Assembly (NCBI RefSeq): GCF_029784135.1
Contig: NC_073745.1
Location: 51,908,285 to 51,972,284, forward strand
Length of the DNA: 64,000 nt
Direction: 5' to 3'
DNA from: Toxorhynchites rutilus septentrionalis
Lineage: Eukaryota; Arthropoda; Insecta; Diptera; Culicidae
The position numbers and the translations under genes were made by a program. Under the pieces are notes generated by a model. That model was given only the letters and a program-made list of their open reading frames with translations. It did not search any database and was not told where the DNA came from. Shown piece after piece: positions 46,020-57,320 of the stretch (position 1 is its first letter; each line of letters starts with the position of its first letter).

Positions 46020-46450
46020 TTTCGAATGGAATATTTTCACGATTAACTGTATTATATTAGTCAAATCATTTCATTCGATACCCATATGCGGGTTGGATTT
46101 ATCATAAATAACTGTGATTTACTAGTCAACCCCGTTCATCTGATACCCATATGATGGGGTTTTCAGAAGAAGTGTAGTCTGCCATTTCGTAACGGTCGCC
46201 ATTTTGGATTTACATTTTTCATGAATAACTGTGTTCTACTAGTCAAGTCCTTTCATTAGATACCCATATTGAGGGGATTTTGAAAATAATTCATATTTCG
46301 CCATTTTGGGGTGGCGGCCAGTTTGGATTTACATTTTTCATAAATAACTGTGTTCTACTAGTCAAGCTCTTTCATTTGATACCCATCACGACATATATTG
46401 ATAGGGTTTCGAGAAAATATGTAATCCGCCAAAATTTACAAACATACAAA
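46020..46450. repeat. Foldback-family subrepeats inside the hAT
   Basis: Three to four units of the ~130-bp foldback subrepeat (ACTGTGTTCTACTAGTCAAG / TTCATTTGATACCCAT / CGCCATTTTGGGG). They replace the middle of the hAT transposase region. Confidence 0.75.
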
Positions 46451-46567
46451 CAGATAAATGAAACCGCTTGAAAAGCAGCATGGGAAACATATATTTCTTC
46501 CGCACTGCCGCAAGCCACGGTTCGTCAGAACAAGCGTACGATTCACGTTTCTTTATCAATACGCCAG

Positions 46568-46810
46568 CTCTCAAAAGAAACACGGTTCTTTTATGAACCG
46601 CAGTTCTTTTTTGAACCGTGGTTCTTAAATGAACCGCGGTTCAAAAAGAGCCACGGCTCATAAAAGAACCGTGGGTCTTTTTTGAACCGTGGTTCATTCA
46701 AGAGCCGTACATATAAGAGCCGTTCATTTGAGAGCCGCGGCTCATTTTTAAAGAACCGTGGATCGTACGCTCTTTCTGACGTACCGGCTCAAATGAGCGG
46801 CTCGTGAGCG
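46568..46810. repeat. Array of GAACCGYGGTTC / GAGCCGCGGCTC palindromes
   Basis: About a dozen palindromic or half-palindromic words of the type GAACCGTGGTTC, GAACCGCGGTTC and GAGCCGCGGCTC fill the right subterminal region. Fewer variants (GAGCCGGCTC, AAGCGGCTC) are at the left end, 45,150-45,210. Repeats like this near hAT ends usually serve as transposase-binding sites; that role is inferred. Confidence 0.85.
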
Positions 46811-46832
46811 CTCGCCCATCTCTAGTAAGCAT

Positions 46833-46936
46833 TATATATCTATCGATCAGCATGGATTCATGCCGAGGCGATCCACCTCAACGAATCTGCTATCGTTCAC
46901 GACATATATTGCTGACGGAATGTCTAGTGGTGTGAC
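46833..46936 (+). pseudogene. LINE ORF2: RT segment between the two hATs
   Basis: The frame reads YISIDQHGFMPRRSTSTNL, then LSFTTYIADGMSSGVT, the conserved QHGFxxxRSTxTNL block of LINE RT. It continues 44795-45121 and is cut at GGTGTGAC by the second hAT. Confidence 0.9.
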
Positions 46937-47238
46937 CAGGCATCCCAAAAGTACTGCATTTTCATAACAGTCGGTATGCAATTGAATCGACAGTCTCTGT
47001 GAGCACGCTACACTCGCATACAAGCGACAAAGCATGAATGCATAAAGTAATACTATACAGCAACAGTCGGTGTTTCGTCGAATTCAACTAATTTGTCGTG
47101 CCCGACCGTAGTGAGCCGGGGAGACTGTTCGTTTCCGATTTTTTCGTGTCTGCTATTCCGTTCGCTCTGTCGTCGTAACAGTCGCTGACGAAGCGATGAA
47201 TCTCATCGGTTTACCCGGGTTACTGTCACACGTGACTG

Positions 47239-47272
47239 TCGCCAGAAAAATGTCATGACATTTTTCTGGCGA
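47239..47272. repeat. 34-bp perfect palindrome
   Basis: TCGCCAGAAAAATGTCA is followed immediately by its reverse complement, with no spacer. It lies at the inner edge of the left subterminal repeats of the hAT; GACTGTCGCCA precedes it, and the inverted form TGGCGACAGTC occurs at the right end (~49,772). Confidence 0.95.
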
Positions 47273-47575
47273 TCGTAATGCTAGCCTGTATCTTATGCGT
47301 TTGTGCTTCTTCACCAGTACGCTTTGAGATGTGTATCGGACATATGGCTGTGATCACTAGTTGAGTGCACACATAGGAAGCCGAGTTAATTTCATATCGA
47401 CTGTAATAAGAATGCTTTACTGTTGGGATGCCTGAATCCAGATACACAAATGATCAACAATTCATATGAGAAAAACACGCACAGCTTAATAATTGTAGGC
47501 GAGAGTTTCTTCGATAATATATTGGTGACGTCGGAAATACTCAGTGTTGGGAGTGTTTAGATTTATCCTCCAAGT

Positions 47576-48720
47576 TGGAAACTAATGCAGCGCGAACTCG
47601 ATTATATACAGTCTCCGATTTCTTTTCACTGTATATAATCGAATCCTGTATATAATCGAGTCAAAAAAATGTTTTTTTTTAAATTTGTTTTTCATGCATA
47701 TAATTTTTGATTATTGAATGTAAAAGAAGAATTTAATATATTTTCCCAGAATCTCTCAGGAGGTGATAGATGATCATATTTCATGGGAAAAACCCTACGC
47801 ATATGTTCGAATTTTAACAATGACAGAGTTATAGAACTAAACTGGCTCTACACTAAAAAGTACGCTACGTGAGCCAATTATGTTGCTTTCATTTGAAAGA
47901 TATTTTTTTTAAATCTTTAAAACATTTTCTTGCTAGTTGTACGTTTTTCTCATAATCCAGTGGACCGATATGGCTGATTTTTTTAGCATGTAAAAATCTT
48001 ATTATCTGAATTGTTACGTAGCGGTTTTTGAAAATTATGAAAATTGCCAAAATGTCGGCCATTTGATAAAAAAAAAATCAACAAAAATCGTAAGGCCGTG
48101 GTTATCAGAGAAGTTATCAATGATGATAATCGATCAAAGCAGATAGGTCCTTTTCGTAGGTCACACAAGAATTCATTTTTGCATGCTGAGAAAAAAACTT
48201 CTGCTAAATTGGTCCACTAGATTCTGAGATAAACGTACCACCAGCTGAAAAAAATGCACTTAAAGATTCGTACAGCCCTGTTACTCTTGAGATGACCCCA
48301 TAGTTTTTACTGCAGATTTTCAACGAAATGAAATATCGAAGAATCCTTCCGGTACAACATTGCATAAAAACCATTTTTTCGATTTACCAGAGTTGATTCC
48401 CCCATTAAACAGATGCCCGAAAAAATCGCAAATGAAACAAGTATAACGAAAATTTTCGCACGTAGAAGATCTCATGGAAATTAATTTGTACATAAAAAAA
48501 GGCAATGTTTTTTTATTAACTTCACACTTTCAAAAATAGCTGAATGTTCAAATCAAAATATCTCTATATGTGGAAAATTCTTCAGATCATGATATAATTA
48601 TAGTTTTGAATGTCAATGAATCATATATTTCAAAGCAAGAATCACCCAGGCAAACCTAATTCACCAGGTAAAAGTATACCGTCGTATTCTGAAATACAAT
48701 CGAGTTAGAATTACCCGAAC
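47576..48720. other. AT-rich interior of the second hAT
   Basis: CTCGATTATATACAG and TGTATATAATCGA words alternate at 47,597-47,660, and ACAATCGAGTTAG occurs at ~48,699, hinting at a decayed pogo-type MITE. Otherwise nothing was recognised. Confidence 0.35.
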
Positions 48721-48774
48721 GGATCGCAATTTTGCATTCTGTAATCCGTTCGACGACTCAAGTTCAATCGAGCT

Positions 48775-49061
48775 ATGCATCCTAGCCACACTCTACCGTA
48801 TCAAACATGTGTTCTATGTAACAGAGTAATAAAATCTTGCAACATATATATTAATGTTCTGCAGTTCTGTAATTCCGTGAAAAGCATTAAATACATTTGC
48901 AAGTCCGTGAATGAGGGCAGTAATGTGGCTGTATTTCAAATTCAGTATATCAATATGAATATGAAACACACTTGCAATACACTTGTTGTTTGTCATATAA
49001 CAACGAATATATTCACTAAAAATTATCTAAATGGCAGCATAACGTTTACCGGGTCAGCTAG
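48775..49061 (+). mobile_element. Helitron-like 3' part
   Basis: Ends GCATAACGTTTACCGGGTCA then GCTAG followed by T (49058-49062), homologous to the 3' end at 4885. Upstream blocks match 21,575-21,950. The 5' end was not located. Confidence 0.6.
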
Positions 49062-49811
49062 TAATAATGATAATAATACTAAAATGTTACTTTACATTTT
49101 TGTTGATAATATTAAGATTACGCGCTAAACATATTTTATTCATAAATAAAATAAAATCTCCTTCATGTCCAAACCTACATTGCTAAGTGCGCAACACTTC
49201 CCCCAGCCGCATTCTAATCTGGCCCTACAGTTGCATCCGCGTAACTTTCATTCACACGACTTCCACCCACGACACTTCTCCACGCACCTCTTTCAAAAAT
49301 ACTCTTCTGTTGCTCACACTATTTCCCCCGAAAACTTCTCTACATAGAATAGCCGCGTCATCGACAAATTAAATTTTCCAATATCGGAATATGCTGCAGA
49401 ATTCGCCAGTTATTAATTGTTATTAATTCTTCGCTGCACAGCAGATTAATCTCTTTAGTTTGCGAAAATGAAATGAAATAAAATGACGTTGTACTGGAAA
49501 AATATATACTAAGACACCCGATATCATCAGCACGAGGGAAAAAACCATCAACGACGGTAGCAACGTATAACTATTGCATTCAGAATCTACAAAAACATCA
49601 CTAATGAGCAAGCGGGTCTGTCGCAGACGAAAGACCAAAATACTCTCACATGGGAATGTATTCGTGTACAGTACACGACAGTAACAATAAATGTCGCATA
49701 ACATTTCCACTGTGTGACTGTAGTTAAAAATTCAATCGCGTGACTGTCACGGGACAATGGTGGCGACAGTCATGAGATTACTGTCGTGATGCAGTACATT
49801 TGGTACCCCTG

Positions 49812-50093
49812 GGTGTGACCCAAACGGACGTTATTTACACCGACCTTTCCGCTGCCTTCGACAAAATAAACCACGATATTACAGTGCGCAAATTGGACAA
49901 GCTAGGCTTCAGCGGCAATGTTTTACATTGGCTCACATCATACTTGATCGGTCGCTCCCTCACGGTCAAAATTGGCGAGTGCTCCACCGCAGAATTCTCT
50001 GCTACATCAGGAATACCTCAGGGGAGTCATCTCGGCCCTCTGATATTTCTTATTTACTTCAATGACGTAAATTTAACAATTAACAGCTATTAA
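49812..50093 (+). pseudogene. LINE ORF2: RT motifs A and B
   Basis: The frame reads QTDVIYTDLSAAFDKINHD (motif A with its catalytic Asp), WLTSYLIGRSL, and SGIPQGSHLGPLIFLIYFND (motif B). The expected YADD box should follow within ~10 codons, but the frame instead runs into the DD37E transposon and stops at 50091-50093. Confidence 0.92.
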
Positions 50094-51287
50094 ACAACTT
50101 TTGGCATTTTCTTTTTATTTATACTTCGAGCCCAAGCCCGTTTGCTCGCACCTTCCTCTTTACCCCGTCCATAAGGTTCTGTACAACGTCAGGTTATAGT
50201 TTTTTTTTAACAGAAATCCATTTTCTCTTGAAGTCCGCCTCCGATTTGACAACTTTTGGGTTCTTCCGGAGGGCCTGCTTCATAATCGCCCAATATTTCT
50301 CTATTGGGCGAAGCTCCGGCGCGTTGGGCTGGTTCATTTCCTTTGGCACGAAGGTGACCCCGTTGGCTTCGTACCACTCCAACACGTCCTTTGAATAGTG
50401 GCACGAAGCGAGATCCGGCCAGAAGATGGTCGGGCCCTCGTGCTGCTTCAATAGTGGTAGTAAGCGCTTCTGTAGGCACTCCTTAAGGTAAACCTGCCCG
50501 TTTACCCTGCCGGTCATCACGAAGGGGGCGCTCCGCTTTCCGCAAGAGCAGATCGCTTGCCACACCATGTACTTTTTGGCAAACTTGGATAGTTTCTGCT
50601 TGCGATGCTCCTCCGAAACGCTGAATTTGTCCTCTGCGGAGAAGAACAACAGGCCCGGCAGCTGACGAAAGTCCGCTTTGACGTAGGTTTCGTCGTCCAT
50701 TACCAGGCAATGCGACTTCGTCAGCATGTCGGTGTACAGCTTCCGGGCTCGCGTCTTCCCCACCATGTTTTTCCTTTCGTCGCGGTTAGGAGCCTTCTGA
50801 ACCTTGTATGTACGCAGGCCCTCCCGCTGCTTGGTCCACTGGACGAATGAACTTGACAAATTCAGCTTATTGGCGACATCCCGGACCGAACTTCTCGGAT
50901 CACGTCTAAACTGCTTAACTACGCGCTTGTGATCTTTTTCACTGACGGAGCATCCATTTTTGCCGTTCTTCACCTTCCGGTCGATGGTAAGGTTCTCGAA
51001 GTATCGTTTTAGTACTCTGCTGACCGTGGATTGGACGATTCCCAGCATCTTACCGATGTCCCGATGTGACAACTCCGGATTCTCGAAATGAGTGCACAGG
51101 ATTAATTCACGACGCTCTTTTTCGTTCGACGTAATTTTTCCAAATTTATGAAAAATTGACAGTGAAGCATGGCCAACGTGATCTATACACTCTTATCTGA
51201 TTATAATCGAAAGCTGAAGATATAATTCCTAAAAATTAAATTTCTACAGCGTTTTTTCCGTGATGCAATTTGATCTGACACACCCTT
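50094..51287 (-). mobile_element. DD37E mariner (ITmD37E-type) element, one end lost
   Basis: The right end reads, on the minus strand after TA (51288-51289), AAGGGTGTGTCAGATCAAAT, as expected of a mariner inverted repeat. The left end has no matching repeat. The LINE codons for about ten residues including YADD are missing at the left junction, so a deletion removed one transposon end together with neighbouring LINE DNA. Confidence 0.85.
50194..51170 (-). pseudogene. DD37E (ITmD37E-type) mariner transposase
   Basis: A frame of ~325 residues, close to full length. N-terminal DNA-binding part: KITSNEKERRELIL, then SHRDIGKMLGIVQSTVSRVL (helix-turn-helix). Catalytic residues: Asp in LVMDDETYVKADF, Asp in IFWPDLASCHYSKDV and Glu in LRPIEKYWAIMKQ; I count 37 residues between the last two, which defines DD37E. 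The frame is open upstream of the helix-turn-helix but contains no ATG; where MGKITS would be expected near 51,150 the codon is TTT. So the gene has a nearly intact catalytic frame but no start codon. It ends at KWISVKKKL. Such elements were first described in mosquitoes. Confidence 0.93.
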
Positions 51288-51985
51288 TATTTCTCCACGT
51301 TAAGTCGGAAGCTGACGCTTTATTTCTCCAGCGACAATTAAAAACTTTCCAAAAATGGTGCGTGGATAATCGTATGACGCTGAATCCAAGCAAATGTTCC
51401 ACGATTACTTTTACAAGAAGAAAAAACCCTTTTCGTTACAATTATTCTCTTGACGATGCTCCGCTAACTAAACTCGACTGCGTGAAGGATCTAGGAGTGT
51501 ATTTAGACTGCAAACTCAACTTCAAAATACATGTCAACTACGTAGTTGGAAAAGCTTCGCGTAGTCTTGGATTCATCATGCACACCGCGAGGGATTTCAC
51601 CGATGTATACTGCCTTAGATCTATGTTTAGTGCTTTAGTTCGCTCATGCCTGGAATACTGTGCAGTAATTTGGAATCTGCTCTATCTCAACGGAGTCAGC
51701 AGGTTTGAAGCCGTACGAAAGCGATTCGTTCGATTCGCTCTAAGACGATTGCCCTGGAGTAATCCACATCAGTTACCTAGTTATGAAAGTCAGTTCCAAC
51801 TAATGGGTCTTGATACGCTACACGTGCGAAGGGATGTGAACCGCGCATTTTTTATGTATGATGTTTTATTGGCTAGGACAGAATGCCCAGTGATATTGGA
51901 GAACATCAACCTTTCGATTCAACCTCGAGCTATACGGGACCACGCATTCCTCCGAGTTCCTTTCCGTCGTACCAACCATGGATAA
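51288..51985 (+). pseudogene. LINE ORF2: RT thumb and C-terminal part
   Basis: The frame reads FLHVKSEADALFLQRQLKTF, NRMTLNPSKCSTITFTRRK, VKDLGVYLDCKLNF, ASRSLGFIMHTARDF and LVRSCLEYCAVIWN, the conserved region after YADD in CR1/Jockey-type LINEs. The YADD residues themselves are missing. The frame stops at 51983-51985 (TAA), after which decayed sequence continues to ~52,190. Reverse transcription would be impossible. Confidence 0.92.
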
Positions 51986-52190
51986 AATTCAGCACTGTTA
52001 GGCCTTCAACCAGGTGTATGGCATGATTATCACTATCTCACTCTACCTACCGTCATCGCATATCTCACTATCCCTCTGCTGTAAAAGTCCATCATCGACA
52101 TCACGATATGTCAGATGGTGGTAAATTGGTAATTCGCGATGGTGTCGACGTCTGGTGGCGACTTCAAATTAGGGCCATAATTTGTGTCCC

Positions 52191-53176
52191 AAACTAGTTA
52201 GTGTACTCTCTATCAGATTAGAAGACACGAAGCCGGTTTTTAAATTTTAAAATTTGAATGAAATTGTCACATCATGTTATTTAATTACTTGAAACACGTA
52301 TTTCTGAATTTCATTCAACCATGTGGCTATACAATTCCAAAATTGTTGCTGATTTTTTTCATTATAATATAAAATTGTCTTCATAAACAATTTTCGTATG
52401 AGACTTTTTCACCTCCTGCAAAAATGTTTTTAATTCAAATAGAATACTAATTTGATATGGAAAAGCTAATTTTCATTCATAATTTTAATTTGTAAACACG
52501 TTCATTCCGACTGAAAATCAGCTATTCGTTGACGCTCCCCTAAACTAGTAAACGAAGCACAATGTCGCCAACGCGGATTGCAGTTTTGAAGATAACAAAT
52601 ATTTTTGACGTTTGAGATGTTGGCACCAAAAACATGGCGGGTGTCATACAGCTGCCTTCAACGTCTGTTCAACAAAGTAGCATATGGTTTCGACTTCCAT
52701 TATTCGAGAAATGTGGTCCGGAAACATTTTATTGGACAAATTAGAAATTTCCATTAAATCATTGGGGAAAAATACTGCCTGTTGATAACAATAAAATAAA
52801 TAAAATAACATAGATAAATTCATTCATGTTTTTGAATAAAAAAAAAACTGAAATACTATATATTAAATTCCAGGCTATGACGATCTTTTAGTTGTGTTTG
52901 ACGACATAAAAGAAGCGGCACATTTAAACGGTTCAACAATCCCATCAACACGTAATTTGTGGCAGCGGGGAAACGAATAATAATGCCAACTAATCAGCAG
53001 TATATTCTCTCGTTTTAGCACACTTACGTAAATGTTTGCTGATTTGTATCGGCATAATATCACACCATTAGTTCTCCATATCATCGCAGCCCGGCTCGTA
53101 CTTGGAAGATTGTACGGAAGATCCGATTGTTCTGTGGGATACAGAACACAATAAGCCTTCGCAGGCATTGGGGTAC

Positions 53177-53209
<33 letters not shown>

Positions 53210-54342
53210 TGTACAAACGTTGGATTGCCAGCTTTCAGCTAAATGAGTCCTGGATTACTAATTGGATGGCGAACTCGATACGATTACTCAACCCACTCTG
53301 TCGTTAGGTTACATTCGGTTTGTGAAATCGTTACCAGCGTTGGGCTTGGTTTATCTACGTTACCGAGTTTTCTTTTATGTTTCAAACATGTCAATACTAA
53401 TTGAATAAACTATATTCATTTACGGTTAAAAATAATCGCACCAGAACGGTATGTTGCTTGTGTTCGTTTGTAATTAGATTCCCAATATATTTTGTCCTGC
53501 CAAACATTGTATCTATTTTTGCAACTTTGATGAATCGGATAGTCTTTTGATGTGTGCCATAGCGAACATATTTCATCATAATCGAGAAATCCTTTCCAAA
53601 GCCATATCAACCTACATACCGAAAATGACAAATTGACGCGATATATAAACCACAGTCCGGAGTCGGTATGCACACCGTACATCACGTATATCACATTGAA
53701 ACCAGAACTTTTGCTCAAACACGGTAACATCAAACAATGGTTCGTCCTGGCAGATGGAACTGGCCAAAATAGCTGCAACCCGCTGGCAGGCGAGCAGGCC
53801 AAGTGCGACAACATTTTCCCAATGTTTAATCTCCGACCGAAGTTGATTAAGTAAACATTTTCTCGTCCTCAGTGCATCCTGTCACTCCCTACCCCCACCT
53901 CTTCCATCGAAGCCCGTTTATTTTCGTTCCGGAGAAAGGAGTAAACAAATAGGACAGGTTCTTCTCCGCACACAAATATCTTTTATCTTTCGCTCGGATG
54001 AAATCAACATAAAAATGATGAAACGTGATCTGTATCTTAAAGCAACTCGGAGAGCGAAATTGGCTTCTTCTGACGATTTGGTTGATTCACTGTCACCGCA
54101 ATGTTTCGCTGGAATTTCATATATGAAGTGACGGTGCTCTCTTTGCTGGTAGAAATTTGTTAATCAGATGAAATGGTGAGATCAGCTTACGTGGGAAAGC
54201 ATAGTCAGATGAAATGCTGATTTAATTTGTGAAAGGCGCTAAGACGTGCGAATTTGTCTAAGCTTGTGTTTATTACTTTTCGTTTGAAGAGAGCACTTGA
54301 GAACAGGTGATGTTCTAAAATTGCAATCAGTTACTGCTGCCG
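52191..54342. other. Unassigned AT-rich region
   Basis: No gene recognised. A GT microsatellite lies at 53,172-53,212. Overlapping frames at 53,400-53,850 have no known domain. Confidence 0.4.
53172..53212. repeat. (GT)n microsatellite
   Basis: About 18 GT units with one TA interruption. Confidence 0.95.
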
Positions 54343-55499
54343 TTAACACTTTGGGGACCGCTCACGAGATTTCTCGCTTAACTTTTGAAAAGGTCCTATG
54401 TAACAAAAGTAAACAAATCGAGTTAATGGATGCACGCTCTTAGTTTTCAATCATTGAATGCATTACAAAAACAATCGTTCATGTATCTATCTTCTTCATC
54501 TTTTTATCGCCGATACAAAAAATATCCAATGTGCAGATTCGGATTTTAAGCACTCGGCTATTACTTCGGACGCCACTTTCCTCCGACGCTCGGAACGTCC
54601 GAAGTAACAAAACAGTCAAAACAACACAAAGTCGTACTTCGGTCGTTTTGGGTTTTTGTTTCTTACAGGCGTTGTTAGCGATTTCAGTACAATTCAACGA
54701 GTGATAACAACAATAATATGTCTTTAGAACGAAATGCTGATATTTGAATTGCTGTTTAGTAGTTAGTTTCAGATTCGCATTGTGCAACGTAATATGTCCA
54801 ATGTGCAAACGCGGCAGTCAAAACGTCCAATGTAACATTTTTCGTTCCTAGGCTTCAAATTTTAGCTCAAATCACTGAACAACAGTTACGATTGGTTTTT
54901 CAGAGTTATTCTTAACTGCTAGTGGTGAAAGTAGCGATAGAGATCGATACCTTTCAATACAATTCGCAGATTAATGTTCGGGTCTTCAACTTCGTTTTTC
55001 TCGAGTGGACGGAAATGTTACATTGGACCTTTTCAAAAGTTACGCGAGATTTCTCGTTTTTGCGTTCCTTCTTTACGGACTTGTGTGAAATTAGCGGATA
55101 AAAGTTTTTGTTGCGTGCAAGTTTCTGTTCAATGTCTTGCTGGATTTAATGAATAATGAATTATTTGAAATTCAATTGATTCAATTTAAAGAAAATTTAT
55201 AAAAGTTATTTCCAAGGACTAAAAACACATTTTTGAGATAATACTCATTGGATAGAGAATATTTTTATCCATTTTCAGCCAAATTCTCGTTGGCCGGAAA
55301 AGAGTCTGAGAAAAGGTATGGGCCAAAATGTATACAAGTTTTAAGAGGGAAATAAATAAATTTATCGAAAATGGAAATACAGGTCGGACTCGATTATTCG
55401 GAGACTCGATTATCCGGGATTCGATTATCCGGAATTTTAGACTTGATTATCCGGAGTATTTTATTTTTGATTTTCGGAAATTTTGAATAATTTGTATAA

Positions 55500-57320
55500 T
55501 AATTCCATATTGAATAGCCAACATGGGTATCAAATGAAAGGGCTTAACTAGTAGAACACAGTCATTTATGAAAAATGCAAATCCAAGATGGCCGCCACCA
55601 CAAGATGGCGCCATATATATTTTTTCACAACCCCATCAATATGAGTATCAAATGAAAGAGCTTGACTAGTAAAACACAGTTATTTAAGACAAATGCAAAT
55701 CCAAGATGGCGGCCACAACAAAATGGTGGATTACATATTTTCTCAGAACCCCATCAATATGGGTTTCAAATGAAAGAGCTTGACTATTAGAATACAGTTA
55801 TTTATGAAAAATACAAATCCAAGATGGTGTCATATTTTTTTCCCCCACCCCTTTCAATATGGGTATCAAATGAAAGGGCTTGACTAGCAGAACACAGTTA
55901 TTTATGAAAAATACAAATCCAAGATGGCCGCAGTTCCCAAATAAACAATTACTTTTTAATGATTTCATTCAGCTTGCCCTGTTTGTATGTATGTTTGAGT
56001 GTTTGTAGAATTGCCCCACATTAATTGAAATTTGACCCCGTTCCTGATCACTGATTGATCTGAAATTTGGAACGTACCTTTAATGCTATTGCCATTATAA
56101 AACTGCGTATTCTATGATCTTGAAAAATTCAATTTGACCGCCGCTAAAAAATGGCTGAATGGCTTGACTTGGAGAATACACTACATTATCGACAACACAA
56201 ACATAAATGAAAGAACCGATGTGATAACTACTAACTGTTACTTGTCTAATTATTTTCTAGCTTTTAGTACATTAATTCGTATAACCTCAAAAGTTGTTTT
56301 ATTCATTTTATTTTCTAGTTTTTAGTAATTGATCTGTACCATTAGTATACTACAATGGTATCTACAATAAAACCATTCTACTTTTTTTAAATTTTTATTT
56401 CTTACCTAACTTTCATCGGAATATTTCAATTATTTACCGTATTATATTAGTCACATCATTTCATTTGATAACAGTACAGGGTATTTTCGATATAACGTAC
56501 ATTTTACTTTCAAAATTGTACGTTATATCGAAACATAATAAAGAACTCAGAAACGAAGCTTATTTTACTTTATTGTGTTGCTGTTTGAGTAAGGTTAATG
56601 GATAAATTCAACTAGAAGACGAAGCCAACCTTTCTCATGATGTTTCTCTTCGTACTGTTGATTAAAATTTGATTCATCCGGAATCACAAAACAGTTGTAC
56701 TTCGGGATTGGTTAAAAGTACAAACCAAGCTTTAGTATCAAAATACAGATAATTCATTGTTCTTTCAGAAAAATAATATTCAAAAAATTATTCCTTTGGA
56801 CTTTGAAAATGTGTACGTTATAACGAGGGTACGCTATATCAAAGTGTCCCTGTATTGAGGGGGATGCAAAAAATACATAGTCGACTATTTAGTGGCGGTG
56901 ACCTTTTCGAATTTATGTTGTTCATAATGTAGTCTATTCTCCAAGTCAAGCCATTCAGCCATTTCTAAGCGGCGGCCAAATTGAATTTTTCAAGATCATG
57001 GAATACGCAGTTTTATAATGGCAATAGCATTAAAGGTACGTTCCAAATTTCAGATCAATCAGTGATCAGGAACGGGGTCAAATTTCAATTAATGTGGGGC
57101 AATCCTACAAACACTCAAACATACATACAAACAGGGCAAGCTGAATGAAACCATTAAAAAGTAATCAGTTATTTGGGGACTGCGGTCATCTTGGATTTGA
57201 ATTTTTCATGATCTGGTATGTTCTACTAGTCGAGCATTTTCATTTGATACCCATATTGATGTGGTTTTGAAAAAAAAAATTATATTTGGCGCCACTTTGT
57301 GGTGGCGGCCATATTTCAAA
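55500..57320. mobile_element. Foldback-family element
   Basis: The left arm holds four ~130-bp subunits (TATCAAATGAAAG / CTTGACTAGTAGAACACAG / AATCCAAGATGGCCGC), then the CAGCTTGCCCTGTTTGTATG and AAAACTGCGTATTC blocks. The right arm (56,928-57,320) is the reverse complement of the inner part. The middle contains a 376-bp MITE. Same family as 22.1-22.95 kb. Confidence 0.8.
56477..56852. mobile_element. TA-flanked MITE (376 bp), CAGGG ends
   Basis: Inverted ends CAGGG...TTTCGATATAACGTAC (left) and a right end ...GCTATATCAAAGTGTCCCTG, flanked by TA (56475-56476 and 56853-56854). Each end has a second internal inverted copy of the GTACGTTATA word. Removing it restores TTTGATAACAGTATTGAGGG, which parallels the uninterrupted subrepeat at 46,260-46,276. 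Confidence 0.85.

Larger units (their letters stand above)
45122..46824 (-). mobile_element. hAT transposon (1,703 bp)
   Basis: Inverted ends TAGAGATGGGCAAA (left) and GCCCATCTCTA (right), flanked by a perfect 8-bp duplication GTAAGCAT (45114-45121 and 46825-46832), the hAT hallmark. It contains a decayed minus-strand transposase C-terminus, a foldback fragment (about 46,020-46,450) and a dense subterminal palindrome array at the right end. It inserted into LINE RT codons. Confidence 0.95.
46937..49811. mobile_element. Non-autonomous hAT element (2,875 bp)
   Basis: Ends CAGGCATCCCAAAAGTACTG (left) and CAGTACATTTGGTACCCCTG (right) are imperfect inverted repeats. The 8-bp duplication GGTGTGAC flanks perfectly (46929-46936 and 49812-49819). 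Short words ACAGTCG/CGACAGT/GACTGT crowd both subterminal regions (46,970-47,240 and 49,670-49,800). No transposase frame was recognised. It contains a 34-bp palindrome and a Helitron-like 3' end. Confidence 0.9.
37030..52190 (+). mobile_element. CR1/T1-like LINE, split by four later insertions
   Basis: Plus-strand non-LTR retrotransposon whose parts are 37030-37066 (ORF1 fragment), 42671-45121 (ORF1 end, endonuclease, RT start), 46825-46936 (RT), 49812-50093 (RT motif A-B region) and 51288-~52190 (RT thumb to C-terminal part). The reading continues in register across each junction once the insertion and one duplication are discounted, apart from a deletion at the DD37E insertion. The intervening elements are an LTR retrotransposon, two hATs and a DD37E mariner. 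The LINE also carries nonsense changes of its own in the endonuclease-RT linker. The 5' start and 3' end are approximate, and no clear tail or duplication was seen. Confidence 0.8.

Noticed and set aside
50207..50850. Extra frames overlapping the DD37E transposase
   Set aside because: Shadows in other phases without motifs.
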